From Bacteroidia bacterium (GTDB lineage Bacteria; Bacteroidota; Bacteroidia; J057; JADKCL01), in contig JACJYV010000001.1 of NCBI GenBank assembly GCA_020635905.1, positions 1,477,282 through 1,541,281 of the forward strand: DNA of 64,000 nt. Direction: 5' to 3'. The translations under genes and the position numbers were made by a program. Position 1 is the first letter of the stretch. Each line of letters begins with the position of its first letter. Shown piece after piece: positions 9,302-17,828 of this stretch. The notes beneath the pieces were generated by a model. That model was not told the DNA's origin and searched no databases. It saw only the letters and a list, made by a program, of their open reading frames with translations.

Positions 9302-11884
9302 ATGCATTTTAAAGAAAGCAAAAAAGATGAATTGCTTAATTTCCTGAGAAAAGACTCAGATGTTACTTTTTTTCACCTTGTGAAGATCGATTTGTCCGCG
9401 GGCTTCGGGAAAAGCGAATTTAGAAGGGAGGAATCCCTATTTGAAGATAAGTGTGGGATTTATAAAATTTGGTGTCAAGGGCTTTATCATCTGCCCGAAG
9501 ATGAAAGAAGTTTTATCGAAATAGTTTACAACGAATTCATAACAAAGTATTCCTTACATGTAATTACTGAATTAATCCCAAGGGAAAATGAACCTTATAT
9601 AAATATTGAAATTGAGAAGCGAAATATTTTTATAAAAATCGGCCTCCATGAGTTGAAAAATCAGATCAAAGTTTCGTTATCAGCTGCACCTCTAAAGGTT
9701 GGTAACCTCAATCAATATATCGATTCTATTGTTAATGACAAATTATTTCAATCCAGCGTATATTTCCCCGAATTAAGGGAGGAACTTTCACGAAATGCAG
9801 AGTTTATCATTAACAAAATTCAAGTCTATGAAAATGAAACGATTGAATTGCATCTTAAGAATATTTTGGGTCGCCTAATAAAGCTGCTTTATCCAACTTC
9901 ATGGGAGAAAAGGTTACAATATTCAGTTTTTATTATTCCAGGCTATGTTTCTGATTCAAATGAGCAGACAAGTGGAGGAGCAGTTGCCTTCTTTGACCCA
10001 AAAGGATTTAGCAAATCTTTTAAAGAAAAAGTTTATGCTATTAGTAACAAAACCGCTTTGTGGTCCAATTTAGAAACAGTTGAAAGCTTACTTCAGCTTG
10101 CAGAAATCCAGTCGATTTGGACCGCCATTGCTCAAGTATTGGCTAGAAACTTGAGTCATAATATTGGGAGTCATGTACTAAATATCGTTTCCAAATATTT
10201 TTTGGATTCTCAAGATGGTGAAGAAGATTTACCTCGCGCCGCATTTCTATTTGAATTTGTTCAAAAAAGAATGGAATTTATAGCAAACGGATTAAGGGCA
10301 CCCTTCCAATCGACACACCGTCTTTTTGAAGAAATACTCCCAGCATATTTAAACAATAATCAAAAACGGAAGCAAAAAAGACAGCAGCTCATATCCCTTT
10401 TTGACAATATTTCGGGAAATAAACAGATTGATTCCACTAAAATAATTTTTAAAAATTCCTGCGATGACATTTTTGTAAGTATCCCAAATGGGACATTAGG
10501 ATTTCATGCACTTTACACTCTTTTGGAAAATATTATTCGAAATTCTGTTAAACATAATCAGAAATTTCCGATGGAATTAGTTTACAAGATAAAGATTGAA
10601 TCACCATCGCCTTCCGAACCTCAAGATTTTTACAAAATCAGCATCACAGATAATTTCGGGAAAATAAATTCTGAGACTGGGTTGGATGTGCCTCTTCTTA
10701 ACCATAATTTGAGTCTATCTATCCTGGAAAATGGTAGCTTAAGATCCAACAACTGGGGGTTGTTGGAAATGAAAATTTGCGCCACTTTTCTTTTGGGACT
10801 TCCAATTGAACAAATTGATTCCGCAAACAATTGCATATGCCTAGAAATAAATGGAATCACTCAGTCATTTCCCCCGGCCCTTATTATTTCACAAGATCAA
10901 GAGAATAACCTTGTACATACATTCCATTTGCAGAAGCCAAAAACTGCTGCATTGATTGGAACCAGTTTTATTGAAAGCAAATCAATTGGAATTGAACATG
11001 TTACCAACAAGGATACATTTCAACGAACTGGGTCCAAGCATTCTTTTGCAGTATTTGAAGAATCCAACCTAACTATTGACCATGAGAAAAAAATGAATCA
11101 GAGATCAGTTCATTATGAAACTATCGGCTCTAAAAAATTATCTTTAAATGAAAATATGTTATGGGAAAAATATTCCGAGAAAAATAACTGGAATGCATAC
11201 GATCTACAAATTGGGTCATTTGAAAAGAATTTAACCATTGATAATGGGTTTCGATATATAATTCTAGATAATCATGATGAATGGGCAAAGGAGGGCGATA
11301 ATTGGCAGAAAGTATTACAAAATCCCAATAAAATTTTGTACTATGAGTACGTGTCTTCCCAATCTATCACAAAGTCGGCGGTTTGTGAAAAAATTCAGAA
11401 TAACAAGAGTTCGATTCTGAAACAAAAGATTTTTGAGATGGCATTTACAGATATTATTGTTTTGGATGAGAGAGTTCAGAAAAATTTTGGTGCTGAAAAA
11501 CTCAATCATAATATCTGCCAGAATCCGAAATTTGCAAATCTATTTCTACCACCCATTGATGAAAACACCGATTTAGATATGGCAAATACGGATGACATCA
11601 TCCTATGGGCGAAAGAAATTCCCCAATTTCGAGCTGGATTTAAATTAAATTACTTAATTATTCATAGGAGCCTTGTTGGGAGACATCGAATAAATGTTGA
11701 AACCTTAAAGGAAAATCTTTGTCCCGAAATCACCATTTTCGTTTCAGGTGGAGGCACACCACCTAACTTGAAGGAAGGTGAATTTTATATTCCATTTGAT
11801 GTTTTGAATAATTGCTTAGGGTCAAATCCAAGCAAATTCGCTTTAGTTAATATATTAAAATCACTCAGACAAAACGTTAATTGA
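9302..11884 (+). CDS. large GHKL ATPase / histidine-kinase-like protein
   Basis: An 860-residue protein without signal peptide or membrane segment. The centre resembles a sensor kinase: an H-box-like helix ARNLSHNIGSHVL (about 280-293), an N-box-like LLENIIRNSVKH (about 406-418), a D-x-G-like ITDNFG (about 447) and a glycine-poor lid NNWGLLEMKI (about 483-492). The N-terminal 270 residues and C-terminal 340 residues match nothing I recognise; the C-terminus could be an output or partner-binding module. Two receiver-domain proteins follow in the operon, so it is probably the phosphodonor. The G2 lid is atypical, so ATPase or kinase activity is not certain. Confidence 0.65.
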   Translation: MHFKESKKDELLNFLRKDSDVTFFHLVKIDLSAGFGKSEFRREESLFEDKCGIYKIWCQGLYHLPEDERSFIEIVYNEFITKYSLHVITELIPRENEPYINIEIEKRNIFIKIGLHELKNQIKVSLSAAPLKVGNLNQYIDSIVNDKLFQSSVYFPELREELSRNAEFIINKIQVYENETIELHLKNILGRLIKLLYPTSWEKRLQYSVFIIPGYVSDSNEQTSGGAVAFFDPKGFSKSFKEKVYAISNKTALWSNLETVESLLQLAEIQSIWTAIAQVLARNLSHNIGSHVLNIVSKYFLDSQDGEEDLPRAAFLFEFVQKRMEFIANGLRAPFQSTHRLFEEILPAYLNNNQKRKQKRQQLISLFDNISGNKQIDSTKIIFKNSCDDIFVSIPNGTLGFHALYTLLENIIRNSVKHNQKFPMELVYKIKIESPSPSEPQDFYKISITDNFGKINSETGLDVPLLNHNLSLSILENGSLRSNNWGLLEMKICATFLLGLPIEQIDSANNCICLEINGITQSFPPALIISQDQENNLVHTFHLQKPKTAALIGTSFIESKSIGIEHVTNKDTFQRTGSKHSFAVFEESNLTIDHEKKMNQRSVHYETIGSKKLSLNENMLWEKYSEKNNWNAYDLQIGSFEKNLTIDNGFRYIILDNHDEWAKEGDNWQKVLQNPNKILYYEYVSSQSITKSAVCEKIQNNKSSILKQKIFEMAFTDIIVLDERVQKNFGAEKLNHNICQNPKFANLFLPPIDENTDLDMANTDDIILWAKEIPQFRAGFKLNYLIIHRSLVGRHRINVETLKENLCPEITIFVSGGGTPPNLKEGEFYIPFDVLNNCLGSNPSKFALVNILKSLRQNVN

Positions 11885-11889
11885 CGAAA

Positions 11890-12549
11890 ATGAAGCCCTT
11901 AAAATATATCGTATTTGCAGACTTAACCACAGACTGCCAAAAAACAGGGGATAACTTTATTAAGGAGGATTTAAAATTGGATTTTCTAGGGGGAGAAAAA
12001 GAGTCAGCAATTTGCATCAAAAATGGGATTGCGGAAAACCATTCTGTTTTTAATGATTCATTTGATATTTTTCTATTTGAAGATACAAACTCCAAACCAA
12101 AAGCAAGCTCCGTTTTTTTCAGTGTATTTATTCCACAATTTTATCTACTTCGCGAAGAAATCGATTTGAGAATAATTCTCCACAAGGGCTCCAACTGGAA
12201 TTTCTTTTCATTTGAAACCGGACATAAAAAATTTTATCACAAATTTGAAAAAGAAATAAAATGGCTTCAATCCCTAGAGGAATATAAAAACTGGATTTAT
12301 CAGAGCCATACATCAAGCGATGTTTATTGTAAAGAATTCAAAAAAATTGCCAAATCAATTATTGAAAAAAAAGAAAATGATTATTCAGTTGCTATGAGGA
12401 GTTTGAGCGACAAATTTTTCAATGAGCAAATAGAGGAACTATACAGGCCATTTAAATCTATTAACCCCTTTCTCCAAGTCACCACGCTCAAAAAAAAATC
12501 TAAAAAAAAATTAGACGAATACATTTCGAAAAAGTTAAATGCTAATTAA
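11890..12549 (+). CDS. hypothetical protein, unknown family
   Basis: About 219 residues with no recognised domain. The N-terminal half reads as alternating beta strands (LKYIVFADL, FDIFLFED, IDLRIILHKG), and the C-terminal third is helical and very lysine-rich. ATG at 11890 lies 6 nt after the previous stop; an in-frame TTG at 11881 overlaps that stop and is an alternative start. Two runs of nine A (12490-12498 and 12502-12510) sit near the 3' end and could promote slippage. The tight fit between kinase-like and receiver genes implies a role in that pathway. Confidence 0.6.
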   Translation: MKPLKYIVFADLTTDCQKTGDNFIKEDLKLDFLGGEKESAICIKNGIAENHSVFNDSFDIFLFEDTNSKPKASSVFFSVFIPQFYLLREEIDLRIILHKGSNWNFFSFETGHKKFYHKFEKEIKWLQSLEEYKNWIYQSHTSSDVYCKEFKKIAKSIIEKKENDYSVAMRSLSDKFFNEQIEELYRPFKSINPFLQVTTLKKKSKKKLDEYISKKLNAN

Positions 12550-12554
12550 ATATT

Positions 12555-14210
12555 ATTAGGACCTTTATTTCCAATATCAAGATTCAAGAACAGGGATGGG
12601 ATATCGAAATCAACCCCAGGGATAGCATTGAACAACTCCAAAAAATTTCATTTCCTGAAACTACTACCTTCATCATTGACGTCCACTGCACCTTCAAGGG
12701 GGCTGAGAAAATGCAGCAGCAAGGCGGCGTCATCATTTACCGCCATCTGCTCAAACAATTCGAAAAGAGCCCCCAAAAGCTTAAGGTTGTTTTCTATTCC
12801 CCGATATCCGCAAAATACCTGGGCAGGCTGAAACCAGAAAATTTTGTCCTGAGCCTTTTGCCCTTTGTGGAGCTTTTCCCGGATGGTGTCACGGATTGGA
12901 ATTTTGAAGACGCACTTCAGATTGCTGAAAAAGAACCCTGCCCCATATTTAACAATGCCGCTGAAAATTTATTAAGCGGCTGGGCCCTAGCCAACAGCGA
13001 CGCTGTCAGGCAAGGAAAAGTGGGAGAAGCTAAAATAAAACTCAATGAAAAATTATTGATCATCGACGACGAGTATTCCACGTGGGAGGCCGCCTATGAA
13101 CAAATATTCGCCAATGCCGAGGAGAATATCCTTTCACCCAATTATCAATCTCAGGATGCATTCCGGGAAGCCTGGAGGAACGGTTCAGCCTTAGACGAAA
13201 TAGGGCAAAAAGCAAAGGAGGCAAGCTTCGTTTTATCCGATTTGTACATTAATGAAAACCATGAAGACGCCCATCCTTTCAAAACAAGAGGAGACTTAAA
13301 AAAGATTTCCGGTTTTCAAGTATTCGAAGCCTTAAAGAAAACCTACCCCTACCTCCCCTACATGATGTACACGACCAGTAATAAGGTTTGGAATTCTGAA
13401 ACTTTCCGCTCCGAAGGTGTTTGGGCCTGGGCAGTCAAGGACACCTCCCCCACCCTGGGTGTGGAAGACAAAAAAGCCCAATTTGAACATTTTCAGCATT
13501 GCTTTCTCAAAACCTCCCAGGATGAATGGAAACATGTGAGCCGGGTTTGGAAAGACCTGATCGAGTTAAAATTCAGGGACGATTTAGAAAGCTCCTGGTG
13601 GTTTGAAAAATGCCCAATGGCCTTGGAAATACTCACGGAATGCCTTTTGATCCTAGATTCAGTATATAGCGCCAGGTCTGACTTTGAATCTAAATACATT
13701 GCCGATTATCAAGCAAGGCTGTGTGCTTTGATCTTCAATAATTTGGGCGGAATTTGTGAGGTTCTCGCAATCAAACACGCTGAAATTGATGGAAAAAAAG
13801 ATGAGCCTGCCACCCCAAAGACTTTCGGTGCTTATATTTATAATTTGCGAGCCTTTTTCAGCCACCAGTTATTTTACAGACGTGCAAAACCAATTGAAGT
13901 CATTTTCGCTGTTGAATTAATGATAAATCTTTTTCGTCTGAATAAGTCCGAATTTGATCAGCAGAAATATTGGCCCTTTAAATTAGAAAGGGAATTTGTA
14001 GCAAATACCAATCTTAATTACCTTTTGCAGTTGGAAGACTTGGCAGAAAACCACGCAGAGCTACAATTTGATAAAGAAATTTTTAAGGATTTAAAATCAT
14101 CATTTGCGGGAGAAAAAACCGACATTATTTCAAAAAAAACCAAGGCCCAATTGGTGAAAAAATTAGTAAATACGTTTATAACCAATCAGGGAAACTCCAA
14201 CAATGCTTAA
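12555..14210 (+). CDS. receiver-domain protein, probable ATT start
   Basis: About 551 residues with a CheY-like receiver in the middle: paired acidic residues in LLIIDDE (about 168-174), a phosphoacceptor Asp in VLSDLYINE (about 228), T/S in MYTTSN and Lys in AVKD. The loop between strand 2 and the phosphoacceptor strand is unusually long. Flanking regions are helical and unknown, with no DNA-binding domain. The first in-frame ATG is at 12711, but convincing coding sequence continues upstream (RTFISNIKIQEQGWDIEI) to a stop at 12543-12545. That stretch has no ATG, GTG or TTG, so ATT at 12552 or 12555, just after the previous stop, is the best start. The 3' end overlaps the next gene by 8 nt. 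Confidence 0.65.
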   Translation: MRTFISNIKIQEQGWDIEINPRDSIEQLQKISFPETTTFIIDVHCTFKGAEKMQQQGGVIIYRHLLKQFEKSPQKLKVVFYSPISAKYLGRLKPENFVLSLLPFVELFPDGVTDWNFEDALQIAEKEPCPIFNNAAENLLSGWALANSDAVRQGKVGEAKIKLNEKLLIIDDEYSTWEAAYEQIFANAEENILSPNYQSQDAFREAWRNGSALDEIGQKAKEASFVLSDLYINENHEDAHPFKTRGDLKKISGFQVFEALKKTYPYLPYMMYTTSNKVWNSETFRSEGVWAWAVKDTSPTLGVEDKKAQFEHFQHCFLKTSQDEWKHVSRVWKDLIELKFRDDLESSWWFEKCPMALEILTECLLILDSVYSARSDFESKYIADYQARLCALIFNNLGGICEVLAIKHAEIDGKKDEPATPKTFGAYIYNLRAFFSHQLFYRRAKPIEVIFAVELMINLFRLNKSEFDQQKYWPFKLEREFVANTNLNYLLQLEDLAENHAELQFDKEIFKDLKSSFAGEKTDIISKKTKAQLVKKLVNTFITNQGNSNNA

Positions 14211-15789
14211 TACTTATTATCACCTCTGCAATCCAGGCACACCCGAACCGTCGGGCTGCCGCAATATCATTGCCAAGGGCGAATTACTAGCCATCCAGGA
14301 GGATGAAGGAACGGTTTATCTCATCCATATCCATTTGAATTGGGAGGGGAGAAAACTGAGCAGCGATTTTGGTTTTGACATTGCCAATGAAATCAGGATG
14401 GAAAAGGGATCCAGATCTCCGATAATTTTTTATAGCCCAGCCAAGGTGGAGTATTTTGAATACAAAAGCCGAAGTGATCTTAAATATAAAATACTCTTTG
14501 GAAGGGGCTCCGCATTTATCGAAGCCCCCTTTGAGGAGGCCGCCTTACATGACCTTGCCAATGGCCTTCAGCCACTCAGCAAAGCCGCCCTTCACGATGT
14601 GGTTACCATGCTTTGCAACGTTAAGGGCGTCGTGATCGACAAACTCAACCACGATTTGAAATTCGATGCAGACATTGACAAAGTCATAGGTAGCGTTTCT
14701 CCCTATTTATCTGCCATCCAAAAAAAGGAAATCAGTTTAGAAAAGTTTGTATTTGAGATTAAAGAATCCATCAAAGCCAAGCAGCCAAAAAAATTTGTTG
14801 ACCTAAAAACACAGTTCATTACCATTTGCAACCAACGGTTAACGGAAAAGGGCAAAGAAGTCCCCTCAAAGAAAAGGACCAAACACAAGGTACTATTGGT
14901 CGATGACGTCGCAGATGAGCTTCACCGGGTAAAATCCTTTCTTCAGGACGCATTCACCGTCGAGGACACAAACTCCGCCCTGGAAGCCATCTCCATATTA
15001 AAAAAAGACACCAGGAATGAAATTGTAGCGGTGATTTCGGATTGGCGTTTGTTTACCGACCAGAATCAGAATTATTGGCAACCCCTTCAGGGGTATGAGG
15101 TTCTTGACTTTGCCGCCAAAAATGGAATCCGCAGCCTGCTCACCCTTACCTCCCAGGCTGACTTTGTGGTGCACCAGTTACGCAACCTTATGGGCGTGCG
15201 GTTTTCATTATTCAAAAAGGAAAACCTGGAAACTGCAGATCAGTGGCAGGTTTTCAAGGATGTATTGTTTGAAGCATGTGAGGAGGCGGTAAATGCCAGG
15301 GCCTCAATTCTGGATGAGTTTAAATCGTGGGATAAAGCCTGGGAAAGAAAAGGCATCCCACAACCGACGCTGAAAGAGCAATACATTGCCTATTGGAATT
15401 CCGCTGATCGCGAGTCCGCTTCCCATCAGATTGAAAGAAAAACGGAAGAGCTTTGGGAGCGACTCCGTTCGGACCGCGGGGTGTTTATGCTGGGGCAGGC
15501 TGATTTAGCTGACTGGGGCTTTTCCAATAAAGTTTTCGATCTGCAAAAAACATTGGTAATCCGCAGACTTTGGTTTGGACAATGGTTTTACAGCTTGCCG
15601 GGTGGGCAGTTAGGCAAAAAGTCCATTTCAGAACATGCAGTATCCGTTTATGAAAAGCTGATAGGCGGGGGATCATCGGGAAGCATGGGTCAAAAGCTAT
15701 ATACGCTTTGTATTCAACAAGATAAAATCAAAAAGGAGTACATGCTACCAGAGGAAATTGACTGGCTGATGAAAAAAGAATTGATGTAA
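14203..15789 (+). CDS. second receiver-domain protein of the operon
   Basis: A 528-residue protein with a receiver at about 226-350: acidic pair in VLLVDDV, phosphoacceptor Asp in AVISDWRLF (about 279), T in LTLTSQ and Lys in LFKKEN. The N-terminal 220 residues may be a partner-binding domain. The C-terminal 170 residues are helical and tryptophan-rich and contain no known output domain. It is the last gene of the transporter operon. Two separate receivers behind one kinase-like protein suggest a branched relay or one receiver acting as a phosphate sink. Confidence 0.7.
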   Translation: MLNTYYHLCNPGTPEPSGCRNIIAKGELLAIQEDEGTVYLIHIHLNWEGRKLSSDFGFDIANEIRMEKGSRSPIIFYSPAKVEYFEYKSRSDLKYKILFGRGSAFIEAPFEEAALHDLANGLQPLSKAALHDVVTMLCNVKGVVIDKLNHDLKFDADIDKVIGSVSPYLSAIQKKEISLEKFVFEIKESIKAKQPKKFVDLKTQFITICNQRLTEKGKEVPSKKRTKHKVLLVDDVADELHRVKSFLQDAFTVEDTNSALEAISILKKDTRNEIVAVISDWRLFTDQNQNYWQPLQGYEVLDFAAKNGIRSLLTLTSQADFVVHQLRNLMGVRFSLFKKENLETADQWQVFKDVLFEACEEAVNARASILDEFKSWDKAWERKGIPQPTLKEQYIAYWNSADRESASHQIERKTEELWERLRSDRGVFMLGQADLADWGFSNKVFDLQKTLVIRRLWFGQWFYSLPGGQLGKKSISEHAVSVYEKLIGGGSSGSMGQKLYTLCIQQDKIKKEYMLPEEIDWLMKKELM

Positions 15790-15792
15790 TTA

Positions 15793-15823
15793 TTTAGGAT
15801 CGCCCAAATAATTTGTATATTTA
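15793..15823 (+). promoter_or_regulatory. candidate Bacteroidota-type promoter (-33/-7)
   Basis: TTTA at 15793-15796 and TATATTTA at 15816-15823 are separated by exactly 19 nt. The Bacteroidota primary-sigma consensus is TTTG, then 19-21 nt, then TAnnTTTG, so each element has one mismatch. It would serve the small genes from 15978 onward. Confidence 0.35.
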
Positions 15824-15829
15824 CATGTG

Positions 15830-15853
15830 AAAGGCTTGATAAGCCAAGCCTTT
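15830..15853 (+). terminator. hairpin after the transporter operon (weak terminator or leader stem)
   Basis: AAAGGCTTG pairs perfectly with CAAGCCTTT across a 6-nt loop, 41 nt after the operon stop. The T tail is only four long, so termination may be inefficient. Because it lies just after a possible promoter, it could instead be a 5' leader hairpin. Confidence 0.4.
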
Positions 15854-15977
15854 TCGGCCACTAAAATTTGTTCTTTTAAGTATTTCAAATTGTCATTTTT
15901 TAAAGTGAAGACAATCCATTTTCATCTCCAAGATGAATTAGGTGTTGAAAATTCTAACACTTTAAAAATGCGCTTTA

Positions 15978-16613
15978 ATGAAATACTTAAAATCCATACT
16001 ACGGCATCACCATTGGTTCTACGACCACATTGGCCTGAAAGTCTTTGCCCAGCTGGCAAAGATCTGGCCGCTCCAATCCCCTCATAACCTCACTGCAAAG
16101 CTCAAAAAGAAGCACAGCCAGTTTGCAAAGTACTCTGAGAAGTACAATGCTGAACCAATTCGTCGGCATCAAATCCAAATTCTTAACCCAGGGGAGTTGT
16201 TATGGGTGAAAGCCCGTGGCTATATCCTTGGAATCCTGAGCTGTGTAATTGCAGAAGTGGTTTTCAACTATTCTGAATCACATTCCATTCTGCCCCTGAA
16301 TGGCCTGCTAAGTGAAATCGCCCATGTCCTATTGGCTCTGATTTTCACCATATCTGGCATCCTCTTTTTGGAACACTTCATTAAGGAAACCCTTTACCAA
16401 ACCCCTTGTAGAAGGAGAGGCAAAGGAGGCCCTAAATTAGACATGGAGGGTATTAATGATGAAAATGAACGATTGAGCGAAGCAAATACAAACTTACCTA
16501 CGCGGAGGTATGTGGCAATTCAAAAAGAAATCCTTGATTCAAAAATGAGGATTGAGGATGAGTCAGATTTCATCGAAGAATGGGGAAGTCTTCAATCGCC
16601 AATGATTCAATAA
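15978..16613 (+). CDS. hypothetical protein with two membrane segments
   Basis: 211 residues. The N-terminus is basic and histidine-rich (HHHWFYDH). Two hydrophobic stretches lie near residues 82-98 (ILGILSCVIAEVVF) and 115-132 (IAHVLLALIFTISGILFL), and the C-terminal tail is charged and helical. No family is recognised. ATG at 15978 was chosen; an overlapping frame starting at 15827 is shorter and less protein-like. It may belong to the short gene cluster before operon A. Confidence 0.45.
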   Translation: MKYLKSILRHHHWFYDHIGLKVFAQLAKIWPLQSPHNLTAKLKKKHSQFAKYSEKYNAEPIRRHQIQILNPGELLWVKARGYILGILSCVIAEVVFNYSESHSILPLNGLLSEIAHVLLALIFTISGILFLEHFIKETLYQTPCRRRGKGGPKLDMEGINDENERLSEANTNLPTRRYVAIQKEILDSKMRIEDESDFIEEWGSLQSPMIQ

Positions 16614-16652
16614 TAAAATAATGGTTGTATTCACTCACTAAAAGGTAGTAAT

Positions 16653-17018
16653 ATGGAGAATTTTACAAATAGAAAGGACCCGGAATACGGAGCGATTTTC
16701 CTGGATTTCGGAATCTCGGCTGCAGAAATCGATAGAATGGTAAAATCCTATAAAGTGATCGAAATTTACTCTAATAACGGGCCGCTTGGTCTTGTTTCTT
16801 TCAATCCAGTCAAAGCAGAATACGGACTTCACGATATTAATGGTAGCCTTTGGCGGATTTCCAAAAATCCAGAATGGCTGCTTCATGATATCCGCAAAGT
16901 TGCTTTCCTCCTTCGCGAATATTCTGATGACAACCATTTCCTTCCTATAAATGAGGTAATGGAGAAATTCACTCTTTTTATCTGTCCTACTGAAAAAACG
17001 TCCAGCCAGAAAAAGTAG
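16653..17018 (+). CDS. small hypothetical protein
   Basis: 121 residues, soluble, mixed alpha/beta composition, ending in a polar lysine-rich tail. No family is recognised. Residues such as YGAIFLDFGIS and SLWRISKNPEWLL have normal coding character. It lies 39 nt after the preceding small gene. Confidence 0.45.
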   Translation: MENFTNRKDPEYGAIFLDFGISAAEIDRMVKSYKVIEIYSNNGPLGLVSFNPVKAEYGLHDINGSLWRISKNPEWLLHDIRKVAFLLREYSDDNHFLPINEVMEKFTLFICPTEKTSSQKK

Positions 17019-17491
17019 AAAAAATAACTGTGGAAACTTATTCAGGCAAAATCCTGGAGCTAAAAAATTCCATTTCGCCGATTAAGTCCATCGGACTGAA
17101 ACACCCCAAAACCACCTCTTTACGTCTCGGGAGGTAAAGGAGAATGGGTAATTAATGGTTCAAAATGGAGAGCATTAATGGCCTCCAATTCATTTTAGAG
17201 GTAATTTATAATGGCGCTTCAGCAATCCTTTGCGAAAAACTTCCAGCCGAACTTTCATCTGTTGCTGCCAACCAATTGGGGCCCAATACTAAAGAAGTAG
17301 TCGGCTGGGTTGCCTCCCAGTTTTATTACCACCAATCCAGGGAACAAAAAATTGACCCTGGAGGGAAGCGGTGGATTTTCCCATGAGGCCCAAACCAAAT
17401 TCTTCGTATTTTTAATCAAAATCATCAATAAATTGATGAAAACTACTGATGAATAAATGATAAAAACCTTATTACCAAATACAAACATTAC
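17019..17491 (+). other. low-coding stretch, possibly decayed sequence
   Basis: Apart from the uncertain 73-codon frame at 17165-17386, no intact gene is visible. Short open pieces in different frames look protein-like, for example a 35-residue GTG-initiated frame at 17030-17137 and, in another frame, LYVSGGKGEWVINGSKWR around 17119-17172. Such frame-jumping fits a frameshifted relic, but the pieces are too short to be sure. Confidence 0.3.
17165..17386 (+). CDS. possible 73-residue protein
   Basis: An ATG-initiated frame (MESINGLQFILEVIYNGA...) ending at 17386. No family is recognised. It may be a genuine small gene or a fragment of the relic suspected around it. The opposite strand is also open here, which lowers confidence. 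Confidence 0.25.
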   Translation: MESINGLQFILEVIYNGASAILCEKLPAELSSVAANQLGPNTKEVVGWVASQFYYHQSREQKIDPGGKRWIFP

Positions 17492-17507
17492 TGGCACATA
17501 TTTTTCA
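17492..17507 (+). promoter_or_regulatory. candidate sigma-54 (-24/-12) promoter for operon A
   Basis: TGGCACATATTTTTCA matches the -24 element TGGCAC perfectly; the -12 element is TTTC in place of TTGC, with GG and TC separated by the correct 10 nt. It ends 18 nt before the favoured ATG of the first operon gene. Operon A encodes a sigma-54-type AAA+ regulator, which makes the match more meaningful. Confidence 0.4.
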
Positions 17508-17525
17508 ATGACAGAAAGAAAAAAA

Positions 17526-17828
17526 ATGATGCCCATGTACCATTTTACTCAACACATTCGCAAACAGATGCAGCTACGCTGCATCGACGAGCGTTTAATT
17601 GGATGGTGTCTTGCCAAAGGAACCATCAAACCAGCCAAAAATGAATCCAAAAGATTTAGGCTGAACCGCCAAAAACTTACAGATGCTGTTCGAAGCGGTG
17701 CTGAGGAGGGTTCCGATATTTCAGCAGTTATTGAACTTACTGTCGTGGTCCAGGCCAGAAAACTTGTAACCGTATTCGTCCGTAAGGGGGATACTGGCAT
17801 GATCACCCCCAACCAGAATGGACGATGA
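17526..17828 (+). CDS. DUF4258-like small protein
   Basis: About 100 residues. HFTQHIRKQMQLRCIDERLI near the start and ELTVVV...KLVTVFV near the end follow the DUF4258 layout (His and Arg-rich first helix, then two strands ending in VTV). The biochemical role of the family is not established; a toxin-like RNA-targeting fold is one possibility. ATG at 17526 is preferred over 17457 because it lies just after the candidate promoter; an adjacent in-frame ATG follows at 17529. The stop overlaps the helicase ATG by 4 nt, so this is the first gene of operon A. Confidence 0.55.
   Translation: MMPMYHFTQHIRKQMQLRCIDERLIGWCLAKGTIKPAKNESKRFRLNRQKLTDAVRSGAEEGSDISAVIELTVVVQARKLVTVFVRKGDTGMITPNQNGR

Noticed and set aside
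12628..12831. 67-codon frame near the receiver gene start
   Set aside because: It lies in another frame across sequence that codes convincingly in the receiver frame.
15827..16087. 86-codon plus-strand frame overlapping the start of the membrane protein gene
   Set aside because: It starts inside the hairpin and conflicts with the longer, more protein-like frame at 15978.
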